DNA of 64,000 nucleotides from Psoroptes ovis (Eukaryota; Arthropoda; Arachnida; Sarcoptiformes; Psoroptidae), in contig PQWQ01000010.1 of the NCBI GenBank assembly GCA_002943765.1, forward strand, positions 1,428,501 through 1,492,500, given 5' to 3'. Each line of letters starts with the position of its first letter. Position 1 is the stretch's first letter. Of this stretch, positions 14,537 through 29,690 are shown in pieces. Position numbers and translations under genes: made by a program. The notes under the pieces are model-generated. The model was not told the origin of the DNA. It saw only the letters and a list, made by a program, of their open reading frames with translations, and did no database searches.

Positions 14537-17500
14537 AAAGATCATTAGGACAATAAACTTTAATACATTGGCTGAGTGTGGGTATGTGTGTTCATGTGTG
14601 TTCGTATGCAAAGCATCAAAATTTATTTAGATCATAAACATACATCATACAAGCACACACATTATGGATGCATATACAATCGGAGTGTTTGCTGATGTAA
14701 TGCATCCATAAACAAACATATACACGAATGCATCGGGTTTCCAGGGACTGGGACTTTGGCCGAATGGATAGAATATAACCTAATGGAAAGATGCCGGGAT
14801 TTTTGGCAGATTTTTCGGAAAATTCTTGGTTTTCACTTTCAGTCCTCTGGTATTCATTGAGTAAACACTTACAACGATACAACATTACCAACACCATCAT
14901 CAACAACATCACAGCAAGAAAAGTAGAAAATCTAGGTCTTTGGCTGGTATTATCGCCAATATTATCATTTGAATTATTATTATCATAATTCAATTTTCAC
15001 TAGAAATTCACCAGAAATTTTTTATTCGCTGATTTAAAAATTTGGTCATAAAATATAGGCCATAGATCATCACATGGCGCTCGGATAGCATAATCAAATA
15101 GCTTGATTCAGATGAAATCGAGAATCAATTGCTTTGAATGTTAGAAAAAAGGAAATCCAACGATTAAGGTATCGCTGAATTATCATTGAACGATTCAGCG
15201 AAAACTTTGAAATCAAAGAAAAATTCAAAAAAAAAAATCAAAAATAAATACGATCAATTTAAATCGTAATTGATCGAAAATTTTATTTATTTTTGATTTT
15301 TTCCTAAGTAAATTTATGAATAAATTCATGAATACAAATTATAATAGAAATTTGAAAAAAAATGAATGTAATAATAGTGTGAAAATGTATGTTTTCTCTC
15401 TCTATATACATGAAATATGATTCAAAATAAATAAAGTAAATGAATCAATGAATGAATAAACGAAGAATTTGAATATGGAAAAAATCCATATTCAAATTTA
15501 AATTGTTGAAAAAAAAAAAGAAAAACGACAAACGAAGACAAACGACAACAAACGAAATTCAATATGAAAATTGTTCGTGTTTTGTTTCATAGTGTTGAAT
15601 AATGTTGGTATTTTGTTTTAGAATAAAAGACAAAATTCACAAACAATTTAAAATTTGGTAAACACATATTCCAAGTATTCATTCGGTTCTCGGAAAATTT
15701 AGTGAAAATTTTCGCAAATTCCTTTAAAGCACCAGCATGTTTCAAGGCCTTGAAAACTTCCAAAAAAACAATTAAGACCATATTCTTCTTATGTTTTCAA
15801 CTAAAGACAATTTTCAGTTGCGGTAATTATTGGCAAATGGTTGAAAATTATTTTTGAACAAAATTTGTTATTTTTTGTCCATAATTTTCATGGAATTGTC
15901 TGAGGCCAGCGACAAGAAACAGAAACAAATAGTGAATTATGGAAAAATTAAAAAATTTCTCGAAAATTTTCTTGTGATTTTGTTTTTGTCCTGTTTTCTT
16001 CTTATGGAATGAATCAAAAGAATTAAACCAAAAAAAAAGAAATTTGAAACTTTATTATTATTTTGTCGTTTTTCTATCTGAACAAAGAAGAAAACAAAAA
16101 AAATGAATTTCAAAAGATGCAAACTACTGAAATACTGATGTACTGAAATAATTTGCCAAGAAGAACCCGAAAAATCTAAGAGCCAAAGAACCAAATAACT
16201 ATCTATTCATTTGGTGGATTTTGGTGAAAAATTTCTGAAATTTGAATCTTTGAATTTTTGGATAATTTTACATGTTTTCCATGTTCTTTATGATCAATAC
16301 AATGAAATTAAATGAAAAACGAAATCAAATGAATGAAGAAATGATTGAATAAACGAATGAATTGAATTAACCAAAACAGCTAAACAATGTAGTCCCGAAA
16401 ATTCAAATTGAAATCAACTTGATCATATTATACATTTTTGAAAAAGGCAAATCTTTTGACGAATTCGGAGAAAATGAAATCGGTCAGAGCTTGAAGAAAA
16501 AATGTCAGAAAACGGTAAAATTATAATTTTCCATACATATGAATTCAATTTTTGATTCGGAAATTGGTCATTTTTCATGTGTTTTTACATGTGAAAGATT
16601 GCCAGAAATGAGAAAAAAAAACCCAAAACATAGCGACAATACACAGTGAATTATTTTACTCTCTCTCGCTCCCTGTCATACGAATCAATCCATCATTTCA
16701 TCCGAGTTTCACATTTGTTCACATGAACATTCATTCATTTGTTCATACAATGAATTGTATGAATGAACGAATGGATGAAATAATGATTATATTCACAACA
16801 AATATTTGATGCAAAATCTGATGAAAACGAAATCAAGGAAATAATATGAACAATTCATGTACAGGAACATGTGAAAGATGAGAAATCAAGGAAAATGATT
16901 CAACCAAAACATTTATTTCAGGATTTTTATAAACATTTCCATTGGAAAACATTGAATCAATGAAGAAAAAGATACATGCAAATGAAATATAATTTATTAT
17001 TTTCGATTATTATGATTATTATTAGTCAAATGTTATCGATACATCTTTGGTTTGTGCTTATATGTGTGTGTGTGTGTGTGTCGATGTGTATGTTTTATTT
17101 ATATATGGATATTTGCAAAGTTTGATTCATTCATTTGTCCAAAAAAAAGCAAGAATTTTTCATTTCTTTTCGCTTCATTATTTGACAAATTGATTTCTCA
17201 AGAATACTAAATACAGGAATTTGAATTTGAATCAAATCAAAATATTAAAAAAAATGAATTGAATCAAATTGAATTTGATATAATACCAAGAAAATGAAAA
17301 CATTTGAATAAATGTGATAATTCATTTACGAATATTTTGTTTTCATATGATTCAAAACATGATATTTTTTCTCTATTTGAATGATGTACGAATATGTACT
17401 TGATGTAAATATACTAATAGCGATAATACAAACACCTATTTTTCGGTAAATATTCACTGTAAATGATAAATTATAAATGATCATCATTTGTGACAAATAG

Positions 17501-20274
17501 AAATTTACATTTGAATAAATTTAGAAATAATAAATATTTCCTTATTTCTTTTCAAGATTTCATTCTTATTGAATTATTTGGGGAGCATCATTCATTGATT
17601 CTTTCATTCATTGCATACATCTGATCATATTCACTGAATATCTTTCATTCATTTCGGAAAATTCACGAGAATTTCATAGGAATAATTATCAATATTACCG
17701 AATAATGATGATAATAACAATAAATAAACAAATAAAAAATTTCCACATACTTTTATTGTACAATTTGTACAATTACTTCAACGATTACATATGTCGGTTG
17801 TTGTTGTTGTTGTTGCCGGTTATGATGATGATGCCATTATTTGATGATTTTTGATGATTATTCGATGAATGTTTGATCATTACGATGGTCATTACCACTG
17901 TTATTATCACTATTAATATCACTATTATTGATTATTTTGCACTAAAAACAATCACAATAAAATTATATCAGCCATCTGGTAGTGTAGCAGCAGTGGATGA
18001 GCATTTATTTCAATTTTTCTGATTTCAATAATCTTACAATTATGATTTATGATTATTATCACAAGCAAATAACAACAATGTGTGTGTGTAACACAATGTA
18101 TTTAGTCATTTTTTTTTTTTTTTTTGAACAAATATTAACTGATTTGGAAATGACCAGCGAGAAAAACAAACATTCATTGTTTTTCAGTATGAATTTCGTT
18201 TCATAGACACAAAATATCAAAACAAATGGTGCTGCAAAATTCATTCCACTGTTCATGAACACTCCGAATGTCAATGACATTCAATTCATATTTGTTAGAT
18301 TCGATAAATGAGAAGACAATAAATGAAAATCAGATGAAATGAAACGAAAATGAACACAAGATGTTTTTCGGTGGTTTCAGATCGCTGGACGTTTTTCGGT
18401 GGAAGGTTTCCGATGCTCTAAATGTCTACGAAATATTGTTGATGATGTTATTCATTCATTTTCTGGTTGATGATTGGTAGTAATTTGTATAGAAATTTTT
18501 GAAGAAAATTCTCCAAAAATTTTTGTATCAAATATGTGTCTGGTCATTAACACTCTGTACTTTCTGATTTTTTTAAAAAAATTTTTTTCATTCATTTTAA
18601 CACTGTTTCAGTCTAAAACTGAGAAATTTTCAATGTTTTTTTACTCATTTTTCTTTAATGACTAAAAATTTCCAAAAAAAAAAAAAAATCATTATTATGG
18701 CCATTAAATGTTGTTGAAAACAGAATGAATGGTTGAAAACAAGTAAAAACATCTCATTTTCTTTGGTTGAAAACAAGAAAATTTTTAAAAACATTTTTTT
18801 TTCAAAATTTCTCTGTTTCACACTAGAAAAATGACTGTTAATCATAATTATTCAAAGATTAACAATGTAATAATAATAATCAAAGAAATAATAACAAAGT
18901 AATAACACCAATCCAATACATCAGCGCTAATAACAAATAATAAAAAAAAACCAGTGAACATAAGTAATAAATGGCTAAATATTGTCCTTTAGTTTTTTCA
19001 TGCTTGTTCATGTTCTTGTTTTAGCTGATTTTTCAACGAAACATATGCTCTACGAAAGAAAATAACAAATAAGAAATTACAAATGACCATATGAAATTTC
19101 TTGGTATTTTAGGTGAAAAAAAATGTCTCTCGGAACACCTTGAAAAGAATTTTTTTTTTCACATAACTTGAATCAATCAACGAAATTCCAGTGCACACAT
19201 CCATAAAAACAATGGACCTTTGAACAATAATCTTTACTTTATCATTATTATTTGTTTATTTGCATTTGTATCATTAAATTCTAGCTTGAATTTAGCTTGT
19301 TTTAAATTTGCCTCATTTTTGACCATTTAAACCATTTTGGTTTCGTATGGAATTTTTTTATTTCTTTTTTTTCATTTTTGTGGCATCATTCAATCTTCAA
19401 ATTCATTCGAATTCTTGCTAGGTACCTTATGTTTACACTCATAATAATATTAACAAAAAAGATAACATAACAATCATGGACTTTTGATGCAACGAGTCCG
19501 AAGAAATGTGAAAATTACTAAGAAATAAATAAGGAAAAAATTCTTTGATTCTGGGAATTTTCAAAGAAGAGAAAAAACATTCACATCACTCATGATAATC
19601 ATTTATGATTAGTTTTTTTTGCTTCTCAGAGAAAAAAAATCCATTCTCAATTTCATATTTCATATTCTAAGCTGTCATTTTGTTCAATGAATACAGAGCA
19701 ATAGAGAGGCGGGGGAAAAAGAATCACCCAAAGCGGAGAACCCGAAAAACACTAGAAAATAATACCCGAAATTCAGAACCCTGAGAATCCCGGGAAAAAA
19801 TTATCCGCAACACCAGACCAGAGCAGATTAGACCAGAAGAAAAAATGGCAAAAAAGAGAAAATGCCCAGATACATGGACAGCTATGGATATGTGCGAAAA
19901 ACAATCCTCACGATATGATCGCCAAAGAATTGTAGTTCAAAATAGGAAAATATCCTAACGAGAAAATATTCTTAGCAAAAATGAAAATAACCTAAGTCAA
20001 AATTAAAGTAAAAAATAACTGATGTATCATATACAACAACAACTAGAAATAACCAAACAAATATAATAAACAGTAACAAATAAATACTGAGGAAAATATA
20101 CAAAGAAAATATCAAGCGAGAAACACACTGAAGAAAATGCGAATGAAAATGAAAACGAAAATGAAAATAAATAATCCGATCAACGGTGGTCTTGTTATTG
20201 TTGTTGTTATTCGTATGATTATTATGATGATGATGATGATGATTATTATTATTATTACGATTCGTGTTGTTATA
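14536..20274. other. Non-coding A+T-rich sequence with a purine/GC-richer block
   Basis: No recognised gene. A TG microsatellite lies at 17,063-17,081. The 12-mer GTTTTTCGGTGG occurs at 18,363 and 18,391 and again at about 25,249. A block at 19,695-19,960 is richer in G, C and purines than its surroundings. Inside it, a plus-strand frame beginning ATG at about 19,844 runs 37 codons to a TAA, and the frame is open for about 20 codons upstream without another ATG. It has no recognisable domain, so it is not called as a gene. Confidence 0.5.
17063..17081. repeat. (TG)n microsatellite
   Basis: An uninterrupted TG dinucleotide run, followed after TCGA by further TGTG. It is an ordinary simple sequence repeat in non-coding sequence. 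Confidence 0.8.
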
Positions 20275-20354
20275 TTAGGTTGTCCGATAAGTTCTTGACG
20301 ATTTTCTTATAATTCCCTACGATATAATCGGCAAAAACTTTTCGGACAACCTAA
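20275..20354. mobile_element. Mariner-like MITE, 80 bp
   Basis: The left end reads TTAGGTTGTCCGATAAGTTC and the right end, reverse-complemented, reads TTAGGTTGTCCGAAAAGTTT. These form inverted terminal repeats of about 20 bp. The copy is flanked by TA on both sides, the target duplication of Tc1/mariner transposons, and the terminal sequence is of the mariner type. With about 40 bp between the termini there is no transposase, so this is a non-autonomous remnant that needed a transposase supplied elsewhere. It sits in a run of ATT/ATG microsatellites. Confidence 0.8.
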
Positions 20355-23300
20355 TAGTTGTTGTATTATTATTATTATTATCATTTATGATATTTTATTC
20401 TGTTTTTATATTTTATATTATTTCATTTTCATTTTCATTTTCATTTCATTTTTATTTCAATTCTCTTTGATTTTCATTCATTCTTTGTATGGTATTGTTG
20501 TAGGTATTTGTTATTCAATTCAATTCATTTCATTTTATTGTTATTTGAATGTATAAAATGTAAAAAAAATAAAAGTGATAATAATAAAGTAAAACACACA
20601 TACACACACACACACACACATACACACTAAATGAAATTCAACTGAAAATAATACAAATGAATTTGTGAATAATAATAATGGACGATGGATCGTCGAATGG
20701 ATAAATGAAATGAACGAATAAATGAAATAAAATAAAATTGAATCGGTTTGAAAATGGAAAAATAGAAAAAAAAATTGAACAGAATAATCACGAATATACG
20801 AATAAATAAATGAGAGAATCGCGAAATAAAAAATGAAATAAAACCCAGAGTTTACTATATTCTATTGTATTTGCACTGAGAATTCACTCACTAAGAATTC
20901 ACACACTACTGAATATAATCACAATTGTAATAATATTGATAATGATTACAATAATAATAACAATAATAAGTATTGTAATACTTTGAATGTGTAAATGAGA
21001 GAATAAGAGAAAAAAATGATCTGTACGAAAGTAAAATTTAGAGAAGAATCAAGGAATTTAAGCACAGATACATTTTGACATGAAATTTTGACATAAAGAT
21101 TCTGGATATTCAGTATTTTTTGCCGCGATTCGTGAAATATTTGAGATCTCATTGAATTTTGCAAGTTTTTGGAGAAAATTCTGCTGCAATTCCTGAATCC
21201 AGAAACCTTGGATTCCTTTTATTTACCATAGATTTTTATTTTATTTATTCATTCATTTATTATTACGATTATGAGTCCAAAAATGAGAAACCGAATAACG
21301 GTAAAATATTGAGAATAAATGTAGAATAAATAAGCGGAAAAATTATTTATCCCAAGATTTGAATAAATAATTTTTTTTTCTCTTTTTGAATATGTTTGAA
21401 TGAGTATTTAGTTTGTTCGTTCATTTATTCAACGGAAAAAAATGGAAACCTTCATACAAATAAAGACAATCCAAGTAATAGTGAAATGGTAATAATAATG
21501 ATAATAATAATAATGGCCTAGATTTGCATCATGAAAAAAACACTAAAAGAGAATAAGAAACATCCAAAGATTCCAAAGATTCATTCATATGCTTGTGCAT
21601 GTGTTTATTAGGTTTTGTTTATTCGGTCTTTCTTGGTCTATATTCTGGTATATTTTGGTGTACTCTAGGTCTACTTTTTATGTCTACTTTAGTCTCCTTA
21701 TTTAGGTCTACATTTGCTTCACTTTGGTTTACATTTTTTGGTTTAAAACTTTGAAAACTTTGATGAGACTAAAAAGCGCCAAAGTTATGTGTGTTTATGT
21801 GTTTATTCTTAATGAATGTGGAAAAATGAATGAAATATAAATGAAATGAAATAAAAAAACAAGCTCAAATACTTTAAACATACATCTTTGAACTTTTATT
21901 TATTTATTTATTTTTTCATTTCATTTCAATTCATTGTTCATGGAGAGATATATGATTCATTTTGTTCATTTTTGAATATTTTACATTTGCATTCGTTTGA
22001 TTTTTATATTTCCATTTATATTTCACCGTCATAAGGTAATATGGTAAATGTTCATTACGATTATAATGATAATAATAACAATAATAATAATAAAGATACT
22101 TTTTTTATTACATTCAAATGTATGGCGAAATATTTGTTTGATATTTGCATATTGCTTTTTTACTTTGCGTGCACATTAAAAATTTTGTTTTATTTTACGA
22201 AGATGCAATGTACATACACCCATAAACACCCACACACTTAATATCTAACGCAATTCAATTGTTTGTATTTGTCCACTTTTACTGTTTTTCGTAATTTTGT
22301 CATTTCATTTCGTTTCGTTCTCTGTTTCGTTATTGTACCATTATCACGTTAGTAATAATTGTTATGATTATTATTATTATTATGACAATCACTCTGAATA
22401 AATGTAATAATCAGCCGCTTACTAACATTTTTATACTTGAATCCTAAAGAAATGAAAGCAATTACAAAGACAAACAAACAAATAGACAACCAAAAACCAA
22501 ACGAAATGAATTACCAAACGACAGAAAGATGGAAATATCTAAGAATAAAGGTAACTAAATGGTAAGGTAACTAAACGACCAGTTGTGCTGCTACTGATGC
22601 CGGTAGATGCAATGGTTTAAGGCCATATCTAAGATATGAAAATGTTTTTTTCCTTTTTTTTCAGCTTGTGTAAATAATATTTAATTGAATGTATTCACAT
22701 AATTATTTGATATGATATGTTTCCGTATGTGATGCAGATGTATTGCATTAATGCCAATTTCGATATGATTTAATTATTATTGAATTATTTTGAAAAACAT
22801 ATTTTTTCACAGATTTCCATCAAATATTTGATTGATTGATTGTTTGATGTGCCCGTCAAATCCTATTTTATGTCTGCAAACATATTTTTTTTCTTTGATC
22901 TAAATTCAACAAAAAAAGAAAATTCAAAAATTCAATCAAAATCAATTAATCCATCAATCGATTGATTGATCAATAAATTGATGGATTTTGATTTTTGATT
23001 TATATGTCGATAAAATATTTTTGTAAAAAATAAAATAAAATTCAATCGGATTCAATTGAATTTCTTTTGAAAAATTTTGATTGATTCGCCCAGGCTTTTT
23101 CTTCTTCAATCATTTTCGATTGATTGATTGATCGATTGAAAGGAATGAATTTATTTTTTATTCAAATTAAAAAAAAACGGGAAAAATTGAATATTTTTAA
23201 AACTGAAATGAATTAAATTGAATATTAATTGAAATCAATTATATTTCAAATTGATTTTTGGCAAAATTTGCTTTATTTTTGCATAAAAAATAAAATTTTT

Positions 23301-23666
23301 AACAACAAACACACATTGAAACCGACAAGCTCAAACAACAACAACAAGATCGACAGCAGCAGCAGCAACAACAGTAATCAATTTTGAATTGGTGATGATA
23401 AAATGATTCAATGAAATCATAAAAATTCAATTCAATTCAATTCAATTCAATGCGATGCAATGGAATGATGAACAAACACGGAATTTTCATTCAACAAAAA
23501 ATTATTTAGGTCATCATCATCATCATCATCATCATCGTAATCATCATCATCGAATAGAATATATCCATATTCATGCATTGAAAATCATCATCATGATTAT
23601 TATTATTATAATCATGAAAAATAATAATTTCAATAAAGAATGAATATGAAACAACAACATGGAATT

Positions 23667-23724
23667 ATGATGATGATGATGATGATGATGCTATGCTATG
23701 CCATCATCATCATCATCATCATCA
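23667..23724. repeat. ATG/CAT microsatellite hairpin
   Basis: Eight ATG units (23,667-23,690) are followed by an 11-base spacer, CTATGCTATGC, and then by seven CAT units plus CA. The two halves are reverse complements, so the single strand can form a stem of about 23 bp with a short loop. It is an inverted pair of triplet repeats and not one continuous repeat. Confidence 0.85.
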
Positions 23725-23903
23725 CAATATATGCTCATTATAATTCTTTATTATTATTATGGATTCATTCATTCATTCTATTTGTTATTATTCTAATCAT
23801 TATTATTATCATTTTCAATTGCTTTTGTTTTTTCCATTCATTCATTCTTTTGTATTATAATATATTTTCAATTTATAATTGAATCAATTGAATTAAGCTT
23901 ATG

Positions 23904-23925
23904 GAGAGAGAGAGAGAGAGAGAGA
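23904..23925. repeat. (GA)n microsatellite
   Basis: A run of GA dinucleotides, continued after one interruption by TAGAG. It is an ordinary simple repeat. Confidence 0.8.
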
Positions 23926-26900
23926 TAGAGAAGATTGGGAGGATGGAATATAAATAAATTTTTTATTCGATTTAATTCCGTTCATTTATTTATGTTTTTT
24001 TCTCATTTATTCCAATCATTCATTTATTCATTCATTGAATGATTCATTTCATTTCATTTCATCATCATTTTTGTTCATCATTATCATGGTTGATCATCGC
24101 CATCATCATCATCATCATTTGATTGTTTGATCCAATGTTCGAGTTCATTAACCATATTCATGTTTTTTTCGCTTTTTTTTTCTTTGACTGATTATTGAAT
24201 ATAAAAATTCTGGCTCAACATTTGATTATTATTTGTGTACGAGGAATTTTATGTACCAAATACAATCGGAAATATTCGGATACAAAATTCAAAAACCCAC
24301 ACACACACACACACCATATGCCATTCCATAAAATGAAATTAAAAACAATAATAATAATAATAACAAAGCTGCTGGAACACACAATGGAATAAAAGTAACA
24401 CATAAATACATTGTACAATCGTTAATATTTGATCAATATTGAATAATGATAACATTGATAACAATAATGGCGATAATCAACAATTTATATGATTGTCACT
24501 CATTATCACAAATTATCATTGAAATTATATGATTATTATTAACATCATAAACATCAACATCATCATCATCATTTGCATATGTCACCATATGTTTTTCATT
24601 TGATTGAATTAAATATATCAAAAGTATAAAGAATCATTATTATTATTATTATTTAAATGTTTAAACATTGTTTCGGAATGTTGAATTACTAATTATACAT
24701 GTATTGTAACAAAAAAAAAAAAAAAAATATTACAAACAATAATTGCAAATTTAGAATATCAAGAATTGGATGAAATTTTTGATTTTTGAAAATCATATCC
24801 ATGCATTGAATAAATAGACAAATGAATGAATGTTTCACACATAATCATTATTGATTCATTTATTCTATGTTTATTTACTTGATCAAGTAAAAAACATCTC
24901 TAAAAATTACCAAAAATTCATGAAAAAATATATAAATAATCTCATGATGAATGTATAATATTTATTAAAAAAATGGAACCAATTATGGATTAGAGAAGAT
25001 TCAAACAAAATAAATTTTGTTTGAAAAGCAATCATACTTCTTTTAAAACAATGAATCATTATCATCATCATCATTTGTGTTAATATTTTCACCATCGAAA
25101 ATCAGTGAAAAAATATGAAAAATATAAAAATTATTGACAACATTAATAATAATGATAATAGATTGATTAAACATTATTGTAATAAACACCAACACACATA
25201 CACAAACATCCATTAAACATTGATAGAAACAAATATTGGATTGAATGTGTTTTTCGGTGGATACAAATATAAATCAAGATTAATTTTATAATTTTAATTT
25301 CAATTTTGGATTTTTTTTTCTGTTTTTCAAAAATATAAATATTGTATTTCAATGTACACGAATATTGTATTTTGAAAGTATTTTTTAAAATCAAATTATC
25401 ATTAAAATAGTGTAATAATCATAATTCATCTTTACATTAGCTCACACAATCATTGTTTTATATTTTATTTTGTTTATTTTATACAAATACATCATCATTG
25501 AAAAATACATGTAATCAATTTTTTTTCGTATTTGATTACAGTCAACAAAAAAAATATTAGGAAAAAAAATTGATTGATTTAAATGTTGATACACGCACAC
25601 AAACAAATATATGAAATATTCATTATACAATATGTCGAATACAAACAAACAAAAAAACATGGAAAAAAAACAAGGATTATTATTTTGATTATTATTATTA
25701 TTCGATGCCCGTGAGATGTATGATCATAATCATCCTGATCATCATCAAAATCATGATCATAATTGACAACAACATGATCAAAAAACATTCCAAATTCTCT
25801 AATATAAATCTGATAAGTTCGATAGGTTTTCCTCATTTACTTTCCTACTCTTCAAAACAAATAAAGACAAGTATTTTTCTTCGTGATACTATTCGACATT
25901 TTGTGATATGAAATAATAATAAAGATGATGCGGATAATGTTAATGATAATCATGTTGTTAGTGATGTAAACATCAATGATTCCTGATGATGATTCTGATA
26001 ATGATCATCATCATGATAATGATGACAACAACAACAGCAACAAGAACAGCGAAAAAAAAAGTGAAAATTAATTTTCATTCTTTGAAAAATAAATAAAAAC
26101 CTTCAATACAAACTGTATGTGATAATAATAAATGAACCAAAATATATAGGAAAACAACGAATTCCCAATGGCCATAATGAAATGAAATAAATAATAAATA
26201 TAATAATAAAACCTTAAGAAAAAATTTTTATATCAGATAAATAAATATTAGATAAGAAGATGAATCTATTTTCTTTGGCTATGATTATGACAATATTTTT
26301 TTTTTTTTTAGATTCGTCGTTAATGCGGATCTCAAAATAAGAGAATGAGAAAAATTCAAGAGTAATAATTTGAGGATCCAAAGAAGAATTTCAGAATTCC
26401 TTTTGGAAGAAGAACCGAATAAACCAATGAACATAAACGAGTACAAAGACAACAAAGACATTGACATATACCGAAGCGAGCGAGATAAAGCAGAAAATTG
26501 AGCGAGAGCAATAAGAACCTAAGGACCAGGAACTCGGGAATAAACCGAAAAAGCGAAAAAAGAAAAAAAAACAATAAACATTTTGAGTGATTATCACACA
26601 TTCAAAAAAAACAAAAAGCTAAAAGCGAATAAGCGAATAAGCGAATTGAATAGAAACAAATATAAATAAACAAACAAACAAAATGAATGAATGAATGAAA
26701 AAAGATGTTTTGTAGAATGCTTGCGATGCAATGCAATGCAATGATGAAACCAATTGGGAAATCTTATTTTATTTTATTTCATTTTTTCATTTTTTTAAAG
26801 AATAATTTTTCCATTTAGTTCCTTTTATATGTATTCACTATTTACAAGTCTCAAGTTTTATAATGGCCTGTGATGCATATGCTGCATTAGTTTGTTTGTT

Positions 26901-29615
26901 TGTTTCGATTCTTGAAGCGGTGATGAATTCAAAGAATTTCTTTGTCTTTTAATAGATTTATTGAGATCAAAATCTCGATTATTATCATCATTTAGAATCA
27001 GATAAGATTGAAGGCAAGGATATTACGAGTTTTTTGACAAATTTTGAAATACCTCTTTGCTATGGCATGGATTAATAATAACTTTCGATTGTCTCATGTT
27101 GAACGAAGGGGTTTTTGAGAATTTTTTCACCCTTAAAGCAGCATATTCGTCGGTAGAATTTATGCTGAAGAAAATTCTGTGAAATTTCTATGAAAATCTT
27201 GCAGAATATTGAAGAAAAAATCAGTCCCACACAATATGCACACAAATAAGCCGGTACAAAGTTTTCAATGAAAATGGTGCTTAAAGTATTGAATTAATAT
27301 TGAATTTATCGGGTCTTTGATTCGGGTATAATTTTCCAAATAATTTAAAAAAAAAATTTTGCCGGTTTTATTGTCGTCATTAGTCGATTTTTATTTTCTT
27401 CGAGACTTGAAGGCAATTTTTAATTCAATTTTTCCATTCTCGCCGACTGCCATAGAATATACATTGAAAATGAATTTTTTCTGGTCCCACGAAAAAAAAA
27501 ATGAATGAATTTAAAAATTGTAATCAGAGACCGTCAGTATTAAATAAAATTTTCCACACAAAAAAAAAATTTCAAATTTTCAAATTCAAAAACTGTATTA
27601 ATTAATGTCTATTTTTCATTATTTTGGCCGGAAAATTTTTTTTTTTTTTTGAATGAATTTGCGCCTATGTGTGAATAATGTAAAACAATAAATAATTCAT
27701 TACATTCAAAGGCCAAAAAGATCGAGAATCGAGAAACAACGAAACAAGAACAAAAAAAAATTATCAAATTTTCATTAATTTCATTAATTCATTTCATTTT
27801 CAATGATTCAAAGGGGCCAAATGATCAAAGGATGAATAATGATGTTGAAAATAAAATGAGAAATTTTTTCATCGAAAAAAATTAATTTTTCATTCGATTT
27901 TTGTGAAATTTTCAAAATTTAATTTCAATTTCTGGCACCAAAAATCAAGCGAAATTGAACTAAAAAAATACCAAATACACCATGGCCGCATACGGAAACT
28001 CTATGATTCAACTGTATGATTATCATTGTTATTATTTGATTTGATAGTATATGAACCAGAATTATTCTGGTTTCGGCCGTCCGGTCCATTTTTTCGTTTC
28101 ATTTTCTGGTTTTTTTTCATGCTTTGAATCGCGTGGATCAATTCGTCTATTGGCTTTGTATGATTTGAACAATTTGAACATTTTGGAATTTTCGTATCTT
28201 TGCTCTCTGCTCTATGATGGTGCACACATCATCATCATCATCAATTATACATAGAAACAAACAAATAAACCAAAACGAAAACGAAAAAAGAAATAAATAA
28301 TCAAACGAATCAACGAAAGCTTCGTTTATATCAATGGTGAAAAATTGCATTCGAAGAAACATTGTTTATCATTGTTATTATCATTTTCAGGGTATTATTA
28401 TTATTATCATTATTATAACGTTTATAATTGTAACAATTATCTTATTGTGATGATGATGATGATGGAAAAAAATATGTGTTTCAAGGATCATATCTAAAAA
28501 CAATAATAATGATAATGATAATAAAAGTATTGAAATCCGTTAACATTGTTGTTGTTTAGGTCAAGCCGAATATTTTTATTTTTTTCAAATTCGCAAATGC
28601 GCAATCTTTCGACAAATCTCTCACTATTGTGTGTGTGGTACATTTTCGCATATATTTCTCGGGTAATAATATTCTCGTTGATCTTTTGATTCTTCTATAT
28701 CTGCTCTATTCGGGTCTCTATTTCCTATGATCTTTTGCAGAGAATTTCTGCAATTTTTATTCTTTGAAATATCTGAATAATCAATGAGAAAATCGAATAA
28801 AATTATTCGGCAAAATTTTTTTCATTTTTTTTAAAGCTATTTTTAGATTTTAGAGTCATAATATAAAAGCAGCTAAAAACAATGAAACAACAATGATAAC
28901 AATGACTAGTAATAAACATAGTGTTGATTATGTGCTTGTGTGTTTGTTCTTGTGTTTGTGTTCGTATTTTATTGTGTGTTTGTCTATGTATATTGAACAT
29001 TCAAATGGCGTCATGATAAATATGTTCCCAAAGAGAGGAATGATAGGAAAGAAATGATTTGAGGAATTCCATTGTTATAATCCATTCGTATTCAAAGTAT
29101 TTTTCGGTTTGATTTGATTTGAAAATTCATTTTCAAACCATTTTCGATCGACAGACATTTGATTGATTCGATATGATTGAAAGTAAAACCTCGTACACAC
29201 ATAGCCTCATACACATAACCTTGTGTACACATTCATCCCTTTCATACACGTATTTCATTTCAGCTTTGTATCTTTGTGTTACATACGCATCTTGGATTCA
29301 ATATAATGAATATATGAAGGAATAAATGTGTTTGAATCTGAAACAAAAATGAATAAATGAATCAAATAAATCTTGGCTTTGGCTTTTTATTCGTACGTTT
29401 GAACCATATTTTTTTCATTTTCAGTTTTTTTAGAACCATTTCTTGTTGGATTATATGTACCAGCGTACCATACGCAATACAATAACGCAATAAAGCACAA
29501 CGCAATACAAAGGATAACACAAGTTAATATGGTAAATGATTAATGATAATGTGTGATATGCGTTTCACTCTTTTTTTTTTTGTTTTCAACGGTTTTAATA
29601 CTCAGTAAGGGCTGT

Positions 29616-29690
29616 CCGAAAAGTTTTTGAGATTTTAACAACGGGAACTGCCATTGAAAATGAACAATAACTTTTTGGACAACTTTAATA
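29616..29690. mobile_element. Mariner-like MITE, diverged copy
   Basis: The left end AGGGCTGTCCGAAAAGTTTT and the reverse-complemented right end AAAGTTGTCCAAAAAGTTAT are imperfect inverted repeats of the same mariner type as the copy at 20,275. TA dinucleotides lie at both edges, but the exact edge is uncertain by two or three bases. The interior word TGCCATTGAAAAT is shared with the copy at 30,918, so these two belong to one subfamily. No coding capacity. Confidence 0.65.

Larger units (their letters stand above)
20355..29615. other. Non-coding A+T-rich sequence, microsatellite-dense
   Basis: No recognised gene. CA repeats lie near 20,594-20,627 and 24,297-24,313. A degenerate run of GGTCTAC/GGTCTAT-like words lies at 21,625-21,740. 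A mixed CAA/CAG tract lies at 23,335-23,375. A GC- and purine-rich patch at 26,455-26,560 has only hydrophobic chance frames on the minus strand. A minus-strand frame at 28,001-28,225 (74 codons) looks somewhat more protein-like than the background, but has no recognisable domain and no clear splice context, so it is left uncalled. Confidence 0.5.

Noticed and set aside
19844..19957. 37-codon ATG frame in a purine-rich block
   Set aside because: Very short, no domain; the open reading upstream lacks an ATG. Composition could explain it.
28001..28225. 74-codon minus-strand frame with Cys and Lys clusters
   Set aside because: More protein-like than background but no family recognised and no clear acceptor site; evidence too thin to call.
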